Positions 1 through 8,323 of a stretch of DNA of 64,000 nucleotides are shown here, one piece after another. The translations under genes and the position numbers were made by a program. Source of the stretch: Neisseria musculi (GTDB lineage Bacteria; Pseudomonadota; Gammaproteobacteria; Burkholderiales; Neisseriaceae); assembly GCF_014297595.2 (NCBI RefSeq), contig NZ_CP060414.2, positions 2,666,001-2,730,000 of the forward strand, given 5' to 3'. The notes beneath the pieces are model-generated. The model did not search any database and had not been told where the DNA came from. It was given only the letters and a program-made list of their open reading frames with translations. Positions within the stretch are counted from its first letter, which is position 1; the number at the start of each line of letters is the position of its first letter.

Positions 1-813
1 GGGGGAGATTGGGGAGCCGTAAAAATAGGTGATTTCCAGTTCGATGTTGTCAAAATAGAAACTGCCCTCGATAAGCGGCGCGTCTTCTTCTTCATCCAGG
101 GTAAACGAAGCAGCAGAGCGCATTAATTCATGTTTTATCTGCCGGTAGCTGGTGTCGGTTAAAGAATCGTGGCAGCAATGGCCGATCAGAAGGGTAACGG
201 GATCGTTTGGGGTCGTCCCGTTGAAGCGGCGGCTTACGCCGCCGTGCAGCAGAATATTGCCGAAGCGGACGGGGCAGGCAAACGTTGCGGTTTGATACGG
301 ATCATTGTCAAACTGCAAATGGGGGTTACGGGCAAGCTCTGCACAGGTAACGCCCAACGGACAAACTGTTTTTGCGGCGCTTGAATTTCAAACCCGAGCG
401 CGTAATCGTTATGCCCGCTTAAAAGGGCGTAGTTGGTCGGCTGTTTTTTCCGCCACAGTACCAGTTTGACCGGTTTTTTGTCGTTGAGGCAGGCAAAAAA
501 TGCGTTGTCGTCCAAGCCGGAGCGTTGGGAAAGCGCCGATACACCCGGCAAAGCCCCTGCGGCGTGATGGATAAAGATATCTTCGTTCCGGCACACATAA
601 AGGGGCATCTGATGATGGCTGCGGTGGAGATAAATATATTTGCAGCGTATCCAGATCGAAACGCCGGCTGCCGTTGTCTGTTTCCCAAATAACCGTACCG
701 CCTTCCAGACGGATGGTGTGCGTTGTGGCGTGATGGCGCAAACCGGCACACCTGCCCGCAAAGCGCATGCCGGACAGGGTTTGAATGAATGAACATATTT
801 TATTCAGCATCAT
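1..813 (-). pseudogene. Broken conserved hypothetical gene, 3' end outside window
   Basis: Read leftwards from an ATG at 813, a protein-like sequence continues to the window edge only if the frame is changed twice, near 640 and near 365. The first segment ends around FDLDTLQIYL, the second runs from IYLHRSHHQM to GFEIQAPQK, and the third from TVCPLGVTCAELARN through CCHDSLTDTSYRQIKHELM to FDNIELEITYFYG. No frame is open along the whole stretch, so I call a gene inactivated by two single-base indels (or two sequence errors). The reconstructed protein exceeds 260 residues. I do not recognise the family and see no membrane segment or signal peptide. Confidence 0.5.
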
Positions 814-1246
814 GAGTCCGAATCAGAGAGGATGGATTTTGAGAGAGGATAATATGTGGTTTTGCACCGGCGGGCAAAAGGCGTGTCAGGCAGCCGGGCG
901 GTGTTGTTTTCAGACGGCACTGCGGGCGCAATGGGGCAGCGCAGGCGTACGGCTTGCCTGCATCGGTATCGGCGGCGGCAGCCCCGGGCAGCCAAAGCAG
1001 ACGGCTTGCACGCGGCGGCAAGCCTCCCCGCGCCGAATCCCGCGGGCAGGTGCGCACAGGCGCAAGGCGGCAGATAATGCGGCAGGCTTCGGTGCTTCCG
1101 AGTTGGCAGGTGGGCGTAAATCGGTTCAGACGGCCTTGCTATGCAAGGGTTTGCGCACAGAAAAACCAAAAAAACAAGCCTGCAAAATCAGTTGCGGCAA
1201 GGTTATAATCGGCGGCCTGTTTTGGGTTGTTGATAAGGAATCCGTT
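814..1246. other. Spacer without recognised gene
   Basis: GC-rich spacer between the broken gene and the SMR gene. A frame on the + strand is open into the SMR gene, but its translation is low-complexity and unlike a protein; the SMR gene has its own AAGGA-preceded ATG. A degenerate half-DUS (TTTTCAGACGGC) lies near 908. Nothing else is recognised. Confidence 0.5.
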
Positions 1247-1576
1247 ATGCATTGGCTGTTTCTGGCGCTGGCCATCGTGAGCGAAGTGTTCGGCTCCACC
1301 ATGCTCAAACTCAGCAGCGGTTTCAGCAGGCTGTGGCCGTCTCTCGGCGTGGTGCTGGGCTTCGGGCTGGCATTTTATTTTCTTTCCCTTGCCTTAAAAA
1401 CCATGCCGCTGGGCACCGCCTATGCCGTGTGGGCAGGCGTGGGGCTGGTGTTGACGGCGGCAGTGGGCATATTCTTTTTCGGTCAAAAAGCAGATGCGGC
1501 CGGCGTGTTCGGCATCGGCCTGATTCTGGCGGGCGTGGTGGTGCTGAACCTGTTTTCCAAAATGGGCGGCCATTGA
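1247..1576 (+). CDS. Small multidrug resistance (SMR/EmrE family) efflux protein
   Basis: This 109-residue inner-membrane protein has the four-helix layout of the SMR family, whose members work as antiparallel dimers exchanging protons for cationic drugs or guanidinium-like compounds. Glu13 in helix 1 (LALAIVSEVFGS) matches the essential EmrE Glu14, and GTAYAVWAGVG matches the family motif GIAYAIWSGVG in helix 3. Length equals the family norm (105-115). The open frame runs further upstream, but the ATG at 1247 follows AAGGA at the right spacing and gives the canonical N-terminus. It stands alone and ends in a DUS-pair hairpin. Substrate is unknown; a Gdx-type guanidinium exporter is possible. 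Confidence 0.88.
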   Translation: MHWLFLALAIVSEVFGSTMLKLSSGFSRLWPSLGVVLGFGLAFYFLSLALKTMPLGTAYAVWAGVGLVLTAAVGIFFFGQKADAAGVFGIGLILAGVVVLNLFSKMGGH

Positions 1577-1601
1577 AGGCGGGATAAGGTATCGGGTTTG
1601 A

Positions 1602-1635
1602 AAGGCCGTCTGAAAACATTTTCAGACGGCCTTTG
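1602..1635 (+). terminator. DUS inverted-pair terminator after SMR gene
   Basis: AGGCCGTCTGAAAA and its complement are separated by three bases, forming a long hairpin followed by TTT. Paired uptake sequences acting as terminators are typical of Neisseria. Confidence 0.75.
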
Positions 1636-1721
1636 AATGATTCGGACAGCCTCGGGCGGGTTTGGCCGGTGCGGCCGTCTGAAAAAAACTCTGCCGCACG
1701 GGTTGGGGACGGGAAAAAAGC

Positions 1722-1833
1722 TCCGCCGGCAAACGGCAGCCTTTGGAGGCTTCTTAACAGAATCAAGCAGACGCAATGCTTTTAGCTCCGCAGAAACTTG
1801 TTTCCTTTCGGAAACGGCGTTTTCAGACGGCCT
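1722..1833. repeat. Left arm of ~110-bp inverted repeat around fhuB-fhuD
   Basis: The stretch from CCGCCGGCAAACGGCAGCC through CTCCGCAGAAACTTG to TTTCAGACGGCCT reappears in reverse complement at 5449-5566. The 1775-1833 part is nearly identical; the outer part has small indels. The pair brackets fhuB and fhuD but not fhuC. Confidence 0.75.
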
Positions 1834-1888
1834 TTGCGTGTTTCAGACGGCCGCAAGGTATTTTGAAAAGTTTCGGCAGGTGCGGTTG

Positions 1889-3865
1889 CTACAGCTTTCT
1901 CACCAGCACCATAAAATACGCGCCGCCAATCAGCGTGGCCGTCAGCCCGGCTGGGATTTCGTAGGGAAAGGCAAGCTGCCGCCCCAGCCAGTCGGCTAAC
2001 GCCATCATCAGCGCGCCCAGCAGCGCGCCATAGAGCAACTGCTGTTTGGGCAGCCGCGCGCCGAGCATGGCGGCCAGGTGCGGCGCGAGCAGGCCGGCGA
2101 AGCTCAGCGGGCCGACCGTCAGCGTGGCGGCGGCGGTGAGCAGTGCGCTCAGCAGAATCAGCACCAGCCGTGCGCGTTTCACGTTTACCCCGGCCGACTG
2201 CGCCACCACGCTGTCCAAACTCAAGAGCGCGAGCCATTTGGAGAGCGGCAGCACCGCAACCAGCAGAAGGCAGGCCAGCGCGGCCACCGCAAGCGAGAGC
2301 AGCGGCGTAGTGTGGTAGGTGGAGCCGGAAAGCCAGATTAAGAGTTGCTGGGTGCGGTAGTCGCCCATTGCCGACCAGGTGCGGATGGCGGCATCGCTCA
2401 AGGCCGCCAGCGCCATGCCGGTGAGCAGCACTTTCTCGGGCTGCAGGCCGTTTTTGCGGTTGAGCCACATCATCAAACCCAGCGCCAGCAGGGCAGCCGC
2501 GCCGCCGGCGAACCAAAACAGCGCGCTGCCCGAGGTGGTGCCGAATATCATCACCGCCGTCATCGCCCCCAAAGCGGTGGCGGAGCTGATGCCCAGCAGC
2601 TCGGGGCTGGCCATCGGGTTTTGCGTCAAACGCTGTAGCAACACGCCCACCGTGGCCAGCATTATGCCGCAGCCGGCCGCAAGCAGCAGGCGCGGATAGC
2701 GCAATGCCCACACGGCGGGGTCGGTGTCGATGTGCCAGCCGTTTGCGCCGTTGCCCGCCAACAGCGCGAGTGCGGCCGCCGGCAGCAGCAGCCAGGGCGA
2801 ATAACGCAGCCACGGCGAAGCGCGCAGCGGGGCGGTTTTGCCGCCCGAGGCCGTTTGAAAAGCAGGGCGGGCGGGCATGCGCGCCATCAGCCACAATAAT
2901 AGCGGTGCGCCGATTAAGGCGGCCAGCGCGCCGGCGGGCAGGGCGATGCCGTAGTAGTGTTCCAGCAGCACCAGCGCGTTGTCGGTGGCCAGCAGCATCA
3001 GGCCGCCCGCCGCAAACGATGCCCACAGGCGCGCCGGCAGCGTGCGCACGCCCGCCTGCCGCACCGCGGCCGCCGCCGCCAACCCCACAAAGCCCATCAT
3101 GCCCACCATGCCCACCACGGTGGCGCACACAAACGCCGCCAAAGCCAACGCGGCAGTGCGCACGGCTTTCACGGGCACGCCTAGCGCGGCGGCCTGATCA
3201 TCGCTCAAACTCATGATGTTTAAGGGTTTCAGCAGCAAGGATAAAGCCGCAGCGGCCGCTGCCAGCCGCCACAGCAGGCCGAGGCTGTCGTGCCAGCTGT
3301 CCTGCACCAGCGATCCGCTGCCCCACTGCATCACCGCGCGCGCTTCTTCGCTGTAAAACAGCGTGATGATGCCGCTCACCGAGCCGAGATAGAGGCTCAC
3401 CACCAAGCCGGCCAGCACCACCGTAACCGGCATCATTTCGCGCCGTGCCGACAAGGCCAGCACCGCCGAGAGCGCGGCGGCCGCGCCGGCAAAGGCCACG
3501 GCAAACGTGCCGTGCAGCAATAAGGCCGGGAAAAACACGCCGGCGGCCAACAAGGCCAGTTGCGCGCCGCCCGCCACCGCCAGCGTGCTGTCGGCCGCCA
3601 GCGGATTGCGCAGCACCTGCTGCATCAGCATGGCGGCGGCCGCCAAACCGCCGCCCGCCAACAAAGCCATCGCCATGCGCGGCAGGGTGTTTTGCTGCAC
3701 CGCCAGCGCGCCGAGCGGCAGCGTGTCGGGCGCGGCAAACAGCAGCGGCCACGGCCAAACCCATTGCAGCTTGAGAATCCATAAGCCCGACACCAACGCT
3801 AAAGCGGCCAATGCCGCCATCAGTGCCCGAGCAGGCCGTCTGAAAAAATCTGTTTGCTTTAACAT
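1889..3865 (-). CDS. fhuB: Ferric hydroxamate ABC transporter permease FhuB (tandem FecCD fusion)
   Basis: The 658-residue membrane protein consists of two FecCD-type permease halves in one chain (about residues 1-330 and 340-658). This is the FhuB arrangement (E. coli FhuB is 660 residues) rather than the one-half-per-chain form of FecCD or BtuC. Each half has about ten hydrophobic helices and the family signatures, for example QQVLRNPLA in the first half and LLQRLTQNPMASPELLG in the second. It forms the inner-membrane channel for siderophore-bound Fe(III) with the FhuC ATPase and FhuD binding protein encoded upstream on the same strand. A DUS lies inside codons 8-13. The start is at 3865; a truncated second copy of this start lies just upstream. 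No outer-membrane receptor gene is visible nearby. Confidence 0.88.
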   Translation of the reverse strand: MLKQTDFFRRPARALMAALAALALVSGLWILKLQWVWPWPLLFAAPDTLPLGALAVQQNTLPRMAMALLAGGGLAAAAMLMQQVLRNPLAADSTLAVAGGAQLALLAAGVFFPALLLHGTFAVAFAGAAAALSAVLALSARREMMPVTVVLAGLVVSLYLGSVSGIITLFYSEEARAVMQWGSGSLVQDSWHDSLGLLWRLAAAAAALSLLLKPLNIMSLSDDQAAALGVPVKAVRTAALALAAFVCATVVGMVGMMGFVGLAAAAAVRQAGVRTLPARLWASFAAGGLMLLATDNALVLLEHYYGIALPAGALAALIGAPLLLWLMARMPARPAFQTASGGKTAPLRASPWLRYSPWLLLPAAALALLAGNGANGWHIDTDPAVWALRYPRLLLAAGCGIMLATVGVLLQRLTQNPMASPELLGISSATALGAMTAVMIFGTTSGSALFWFAGGAAALLALGLMMWLNRKNGLQPEKVLLTGMALAALSDAAIRTWSAMGDYRTQQLLIWLSGSTYHTTPLLSLAVAALACLLLVAVLPLSKWLALLSLDSVVAQSAGVNVKRARLVLILLSALLTAAATLTVGPLSFAGLLAPHLAAMLGARLPKQQLLYGALLGALMMALADWLGRQLAFPYEIPAGLTATLIGGAYFMVLVRKL

Positions 3866-4015
3866 AATGCTTCCTGTTCAGACGGCCGAACCTGTTGCGG
3901 CTTGAGAACCCGTAAGCCCGACACCCATGCCGGCGCGGCCGATACCGCCATTAACATCCAAGCAGGCCGTCTGAAAAAATCTGTTGCCTTACCATGATGT
4001 TTCCTGTTCAGACGG
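3768..4015. repeat. Tandem ~120-bp duplication at the fhuD-fhuB junction
   Basis: Positions 3768-3889 and 3896-4015 are diverged direct copies. Each contains, read leftwards, the end of fhuD (…PSEQE), an ATG region and the first codons of fhuB including TDFFRRPA. The right copy therefore holds a dead fhuB 5' end (translation resembling WVSGLRVLKPQQ against WVSGLWILKLQW-type sequence of the live gene). Confidence 0.75.
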
Positions 4016-4855
4016 CAGCGCGTGCGCCAATTGCTGCGCAAAATGCTGCATAGACGGCAGCGCGCCGTAGCTCCATGAGGGGGGCAAAACGCGGCGGTTG
4101 GCAGGCTGTGCAAACGGAAGCCGCTGCCACAGCGCGCTTTTTTCCAAGCCCGGGCGCACATTGGCCGGGTGCGGTTTCACCACCAGCAGCAGCGTGCCGG
4201 GCGGCAGTTCGGCCAGTTTGACCAAGGTGATATTGGCAAAACCCCAGCCGTTGGATTCGCCCTGCCAGGCATTTTTCAAGGCCAGTTTGTCGAGCACTGC
4301 CTGATACATCGAGGTGCGCCCGTAGATGCGCAGGTGGCGGGCATCGACAAACTGCACCACCGCCAGCGGGCGGTTGCGGTAGGGCGCGAGCGTTGGCTTA
4401 AGTTGCGCCAGCCGCCGTTCGGTATCGGCAATCAGCCGCTCGGCGGCAGCCGTGGCGTTCACCAGCCTGCCGAGTGCGCGGGTGGCGGCCACGGTGCGGG
4501 TATATTGTGTGCCTTCAGCGGCGGCGAAGTCGATTTCGTAAACGGGTGCGATGGCGGCAAACAGCGGTTTCAAATGGGCAAACCATGAAGACTGCACAAA
4601 CATATCGGGTTTAATCTGCCGCAGCCGCTCGAGATTGGGCTGGAAGCGCAGCCCCGAATCCAAGGTTTGCGCAGGCAGCGCAGGATAATTAACCCAGTTG
4701 CCGTAGGCGCGCTTGTCGCCTACCGCCAGCGGCGGCAGCTTCATGGCGGTCAGGGTTTCGGCGGCCGACCAGTCGGCAGTGGCCACGCGCGGCGGGGGGG
4801 CAGCAAGGGCGGCTGTGCAAAGCACCGGTAAAACCGCTGCCGCCAAACCGCGCAT
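3989..4855 (-). CDS. fhuD: Periplasmic iron-siderophore binding protein, FhuD-like
   Basis: The product of about 288 residues starts with a signal peptide (MRGLAAAVLPVLCTAALAA) and then has the layout of class III (FhuD/BtuF) binding proteins: a strand with PRVATADWSAAETL, a lobe containing LRQIKPDMFVQSSW, a long linking helix and a C-terminal lobe containing NGWGFANITLVKLAELP. FhuD binds ferric hydroxamates in the periplasm and delivers them to FhuB. The frame is open up to 4924, but the upstream residues are DUS-derived and would spoil the signal peptide, so I use the ATG at 4855. There is no lipobox, so it should be soluble. Its 3' end lies within the tandem duplication. The exact ligand cannot be read from sequence. 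Confidence 0.78.
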   Translation of the reverse strand: MRGLAAAVLPVLCTAALAAPPPRVATADWSAAETLTAMKLPPLAVGDKRAYGNWVNYPALPAQTLDSGLRFQPNLERLRQIKPDMFVQSSWFAHLKPLFAAIAPVYEIDFAAAEGTQYTRTVAATRALGRLVNATAAAERLIADTERRLAQLKPTLAPYRNRPLAVVQFVDARHLRIYGRTSMYQAVLDKLALKNAWQGESNGWGFANITLVKLAELPPGTLLLVVKPHPANVRPGLEKSALWQRLPFAQPANRRVLPPSWSYGALPSMQHFAQQLAHALPSEQETSW

Positions 4856-5062
4856 ACGGCAGAGGCCGTCTGAAAAACGGCAGGCAGCAAATATTGCCGG
4901 GGCCGTTTGAAAAAAACATTTCATTATCTTATCCCGTTAAGATTGATAGCGTTAAAGTTGCCGAAGGCCGCCGAAAACTGCCGCGGCCTGCCTGGGGCGG
5001 TTTTTTTCCATTTCCAATCGTTGCCGCCGGCGGGATTTTTCGTTGTACCCGCCGCTGCGGGC
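4784..5062. repeat. Direct repeat, unit 1 (fhuD 5' end and leader)
   Basis: The fhuD signal-peptide region and its upstream spacer, including the element CATTTCCAATCGTTGCCGCC near 5010, recur in the same orientation at 5322-5640. Unit 1 is the one attached to the intact fhuD. Confidence 0.7.
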
Positions 5063-5321
5063 GCGGCGGGCGTTTGTTTGCGTTTGGAATCTCAGGCACT
5101 GTTTGAAGCCTTAAACACCACACCGTTTGCAGCCTTGAGCGGCCGGTGCAGCGGGGCTTTTTAAAGCATGGCTTTTTTTCAGACGGCCTGATAGGCCGAG
5201 GCTGCCCGAGGCCGTCTGAAGAAAATGCTGCGCCTGTTTGACTCTGTTCAACACATTACCAACGGCTGTCTACTGACTTGCGGGCGTTCCGCACGCGGCG
5301 GCGGGCTGTCGGCGGTGGTCA

Positions 5322-5640
5322 CGCGCGGCGCGGGGGCAGCAAGGGCGGCTGTGCAAAGCACCGGTAAAATTGCTGCCGCCAAACCGCGCACACGGCAGAG
5401 GCCGTCTGAAAAACAGCGGGCGGAAAACAGCAGGCGGCAAATATTGCCGAGGCCGTCTGAAAACGCCGTTTCCGAAAGGAAACCAGTTTCTGCGGAGCTG
5501 AAAAGCATTTTTTATATTTGATTTTGTTAAACAAACTCCTAACGGCTGCCGTTTGGCCGGCGGGCGGTTTTTCTCTATTTCCAATCGTTGCCGCCGGCAG
5601 GCGTGGGCTTTTTTTGTATCCGCTGCGGCGGCGGGCGGCG
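5322..5640. repeat. Direct repeat, unit 2: truncated fhuD 5' copy
   Basis: Read leftwards this copy encodes VRGLAAAILPVLCTAALAAP and then PRVTTAD, matching the fhuD signal peptide and mature start (MRGLAAAVLPVLCTAALAAP), and then runs into unrelated sequence. It is a pseudogene fragment produced by duplication. It contains an extra ~25-bp internal expansion and overlaps the right arm of the large inverted repeat. Confidence 0.7.
5449..5566. repeat. Right arm of ~110-bp inverted repeat around fhuB-fhuD
   Basis: Reverse complement of 1722-1833, including GAAAACGCCGTTTCCGAAAG and TCTGCGGAGCTGAAAAGCAT. It lies between the truncated fhuD copy and fhuC. Confidence 0.75.
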
Positions 5641-5725
5641 AATGTTTGTTTTTTTGGCTGCGCCGCTATGGCTTGATGCGGCGGCACAGGCGGTTGCGTG
5701 CGGGCGTTTTCCGAAGCCGCCCCGC

Positions 5726-6487
5726 TTACGGCAGGGCTACCGGCCGGCCGCTGTGCGGATGGGCGATGATGTTCATTTCAACGCTGTAAATTTCTTTCAG
5801 CACGGCGGCAGTCATGATTTCAGACGGCTGCCCCTGTTTGAGCAGCCGCCCCTGTTTCAGCGCAATCAGTTCATCACAATATTGCGCTGCCAGGTTGATG
5901 TCGTGAATCACGATAATGATGCCCAGATTCAGGCGGCGCGAAAGGCTGTGTACCAACGCCATCACTTCGATTTGGTGGGCGATGTCCAACGCCGCCAGTG
6001 GCTCGTCAAGCAGTAAAAAACGGCTTTGCTGCGCCAAACACATCGCCAGCCAGATGCGCGAACGCTCGCCGCCCGAGAGAGTATCGACAATCTGATCGGC
6101 AAAGCGTTGGGTGTGGGTGAGCGCAAATGCTTCTTCCACTGCGGCTTGGTCGTCTGCGCTGCGCCCCAGCAGGCCGCTCCAGGCATAACGCCCCATGGCC
6201 ACCAGTTCGCGTGTGGTCAGCGAGGTGGCGGTGGGAAGGTGCTGCGGCAGATAAGCCGTTTGCCGAGCGTATTCGCGTGCGGAATAGGCATCGATGGGGC
6301 GGTTGTCAAGCAGCAGGCTGCCTTCAGAGGGCTTAATCTGGCGGGTGAGCAGTTTCAATAAGGTGGATTTGCCCGAGCCGTTATGGCCGATAAGGCCGTA
6401 TACGCGGTTGGGTTGGAATTGCAGATTGATATTGTGCAGCAGCGTGTGTTGGGGCAGGGCGAAAGAAAGATGGTTGAGTCGGAACAT
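5726..6487 (-). CDS. fhuC: Ferric hydroxamate ABC transporter ATPase FhuC
   Basis: The 253-residue ATPase of the Fhu importer carries Walker A GHNGSGKS at residues 34-41, the Q-loop in AYLPQ, ABC signature LSGGE near residue 138, Walker B FLLLDEP and the switch histidine in VIHDINLA. Length and motifs match FhuC/FecE (250-265 residues). It hydrolyses ATP on the cytoplasmic face of FhuB. It is the promoter-proximal gene of the leftward set, but ~0.9 kb of repeats separates it from fhuD. The ATG at 6487 has no strong Shine-Dalgarno sequence. A Fur-type site lies about 120 bp upstream, so iron repression is likely. Confidence 0.9.
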   Translation of the reverse strand: MFRLNHLSFALPQHTLLHNINLQFQPNRVYGLIGHNGSGKSTLLKLLTRQIKPSEGSLLLDNRPIDAYSAREYARQTAYLPQHLPTATSLTTRELVAMGRYAWSGLLGRSADDQAAVEEAFALTHTQRFADQIVDTLSGGERSRIWLAMCLAQQSRFLLLDEPLAALDIAHQIEVMALVHSLSRRLNLGIIIVIHDINLAAQYCDELIALKQGRLLKQGQPSEIMTAAVLKEIYSVEMNIIAHPHSGRPVALP

Positions 6488-6606
6488 GAAGTCGGGGCAG
6501 GTTTTTTTATTGAAACGGATGGTGCGGCGGGCGGTGCGGGCGCAGGTTGCGGCTTACGGGCGCGCCAAACGGATTTGCGGGCGGGAAAATACGGTTTGTT
6601 AGAGAA

Positions 6607-6635
6607 AGTATAATAATTATTATCAATTGCAGCAA
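6607..6635 (-). promoter_or_regulatory. Predicted Fur-regulated promoter of fhuC
   Basis: On the minus strand, -35 TTGCTG and -10 TATACT are spaced by 17 bp. The spacer is an A/T palindrome (GATAATAATTATTATAC, 6608-6624) close to the Fur consensus GATAATGATAATCATTATC. Fur bound here would cover both boxes. Confidence 0.7.
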
Positions 6636-6754
6636 GAGCAGGCATGATTTATACATCTGCAGGCACAAATATGCAGATGCCGCCCGCGGCCGGCAAACTT
6701 GCACCGTGGCGGCGATTGTTTTAAAGTTAGCAGACTGAGTCGGAGAAACCAAAC

Positions 6755-7744
6755 ATGAAAATCACCATAATCGGCGCAGGCTCTTGGGGAACTGCGCTTG
6801 CCATCCACTTTGCCCTGCACGGCCACGAAACTGCTGTGTGGTCGCGCAATCGCGAACACATGGAAAACCTGCGCCGCGATCGTGAAAACAAACGCTATCT
6901 GCCCGGCTTCGCCCTGCCCGCCGGTTTGGGCGCACACACCAGCCTGAGTGAAGCCTTGGAAGGTGCGGAGCTTGTATTGATTGCCACATCGGTTGCGGGC
7001 TTGCGCGGGAGCGCCGGACTGTTGGCAGAGCACGGTGCCGGCCATCTGCCAGTGTTGACCGCCTGCAAGGGGTTTGAGCAGGATACCGGCCTGCTGACCT
7101 TCCAGGTGGTAAAAGAAGTGCTGCCGGACAACCCCGATATCGGGGTGCTGTCCGGCCCCAGTTTCGCACAAGAATTGGCGCAGCAGCTGCCGTGTGCCGT
7201 GGTGCTCGCATCTGAAAACAAAGCATGGGTTGAAGGGTTGGTAGGCCGTCTGAACACCAATGTGTTGCGCCTGTATGGCAGCGAAGACACCATCGGCGTG
7301 GCAGTGGGCGGTGCCGTTAAAAACATCATGGCCATCGCCACCGGCCTTTCAGACGGCCTGGGCTACGGTCTCAACGCACGCGCGGCTTTGGTTACGCGAG
7401 GTTTGGCAGAAATCACCCGTTTGGCCGTTGCCATGGGCGCGCAGCCCAAAACCATGATGGGCCTGGCCGGCATAGGCGACCTGATTCTCACCTGTACGGG
7501 CGCCCTGTCGCGCAACCGGCGTGTCGGCTTGGGATTGGCAGAAGGCAAGGAGCTGCACCAGGTGCTGACCGAAATCGGCCATGTGTCGGAAGGCGTGAGC
7601 ACCATCGAAGAAGTGTTCAACACCGCCTGCACCTACCAAATCGATATGCCCATCACGCAAACCCTGCTCCAGCTTATCCGCAAAGAGCTCGATGCCCGCC
7701 GGGTGGTTGAGCGTTTGATGGAGAGGGAAGCCCGCTTCGAATAA
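6755..7744 (+). CDS. gpsA: NAD(P)H-dependent glycerol-3-phosphate dehydrogenase
   Basis: GpsA reduces dihydroxyacetone phosphate to sn-glycerol 3-phosphate, the backbone for phospholipids. The 329-residue product begins with a Rossmann dinucleotide-binding motif (IIGAGSWGTALA, residues 4-15), has GLGYGLNARAALVTRGLAE in the substrate domain and the catalytic-lysine segment GGAVKNIMAIATG. Length matches the family (330-340). The ATG follows GGAGAAACC. It is divergent from fhuC and ends in a DUS-pair hairpin. DUS-related sequences occur inside the gene (GGCCGTCTGAAC near 7244; TTTCAGACGGCCTG near 7348). Confidence 0.95.
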   Translation: MKITIIGAGSWGTALAIHFALHGHETAVWSRNREHMENLRRDRENKRYLPGFALPAGLGAHTSLSEALEGAELVLIATSVAGLRGSAGLLAEHGAGHLPVLTACKGFEQDTGLLTFQVVKEVLPDNPDIGVLSGPSFAQELAQQLPCAVVLASENKAWVEGLVGRLNTNVLRLYGSEDTIGVAVGGAVKNIMAIATGLSDGLGYGLNARAALVTRGLAEITRLAVAMGAQPKTMMGLAGIGDLILTCTGALSRNRRVGLGLAEGKELHQVLTEIGHVSEGVSTIEEVFNTACTYQIDMPITQTLLQLIRKELDARRVVERLMEREARFE

Positions 7745-7762
7745 CACGAACCCGCCGCAATA

Positions 7763-7800
7763 CAGGCCGTCTGAAAAACATAACGTTCAGACGGCCTTAT
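7763..7800 (+). terminator. DUS inverted-pair terminator after gpsA
   Basis: CAGGCCGTCTGAA and its complement flank a 10-base loop, followed by TTATTT. Confidence 0.7.
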
Positions 7801-7858
7801 TTGACAGCCCCCGTTATCCCTACTATGCTTGCCCAGTAACCAACCGAGCGTACACAAC

Positions 7859-8323
7859 ATGAATCAGTTATTAGACAAACTCGAAGTCAATGTTTACCAG
7901 CTGGCGCAGAAATTCGAAACCCAGCTCGGTGAAAACAAACGCCTGCAAGAAGAAACCATCCGCCTTAACGAAGAGCTTTCCCGTCAGCGCCTGGCGCAGG
8001 AGCAGCAGAAAAACGAACACAGGGCCGCAGTGGACGAATTGAGCGAAGCCTTGATGGTGCAGATGAGCAAGCTCAAGGCGGACATGGAAACGCAACACCG
8101 CAACACCATCGAAACCATACAGAGCCGGCACCTTGCTGCCACCGAGGCCGAGCAGGAAAAGCACCGCAGCGTAGTCGGGCAGATGCAGGCGCAAATCAAT
8201 GCATTAACCGTTGAAAACCAAAAATACCGCAATGCTTTGGGTGCCAATGCCGAACATCTGCGCTCCCTGCTCGCCCGCCTGCCGCAGGAGGCCGAAACAA
8301 CAGCACAAGAGGGCTTAAATTAA
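7859..8323 (+). CDS. Coiled-coil protein upstream of zapA (ZapB-like role possible)
   Basis: This 154-residue hydrophilic protein is predicted to be almost entirely alpha-helical coiled coil (heptad-like runs from MNQLLDKLEVNVYQLAQKF to about residue 140) and has no membrane segment. Its stop codon overlaps the zapA ATG (TAATG), so the two genes are translationally coupled. Small coiled-coil proteins encoded just before zapA in beta-proteobacteria are often compared with the division protein ZapB, but this one is about twice ZapB length. Function is therefore inferred from context only. I use the ATG at 7859 rather than an in-frame ATG at 7829 because the alignment-like coiled coil starts there. 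Confidence 0.75.
   Translation: MNQLLDKLEVNVYQLAQKFETQLGENKRLQEETIRLNEELSRQRLAQEQQKNEHRAAVDELSEALMVQMSKLKADMETQHRNTIETIQSRHLAATEAEQEKHRSVVGQMQAQINALTVENQKYRNALGANAEHLRSLLARLPQEAETTAQEGLN

Noticed and set aside
1782..3128. 448-codon open frame on the minus strand overlapping fhuB
   Set aside because: It is out of frame with fhuB, Arg/Gly/Ala-rich and without domain character; it is a GC-bias shadow of the real permease gene.
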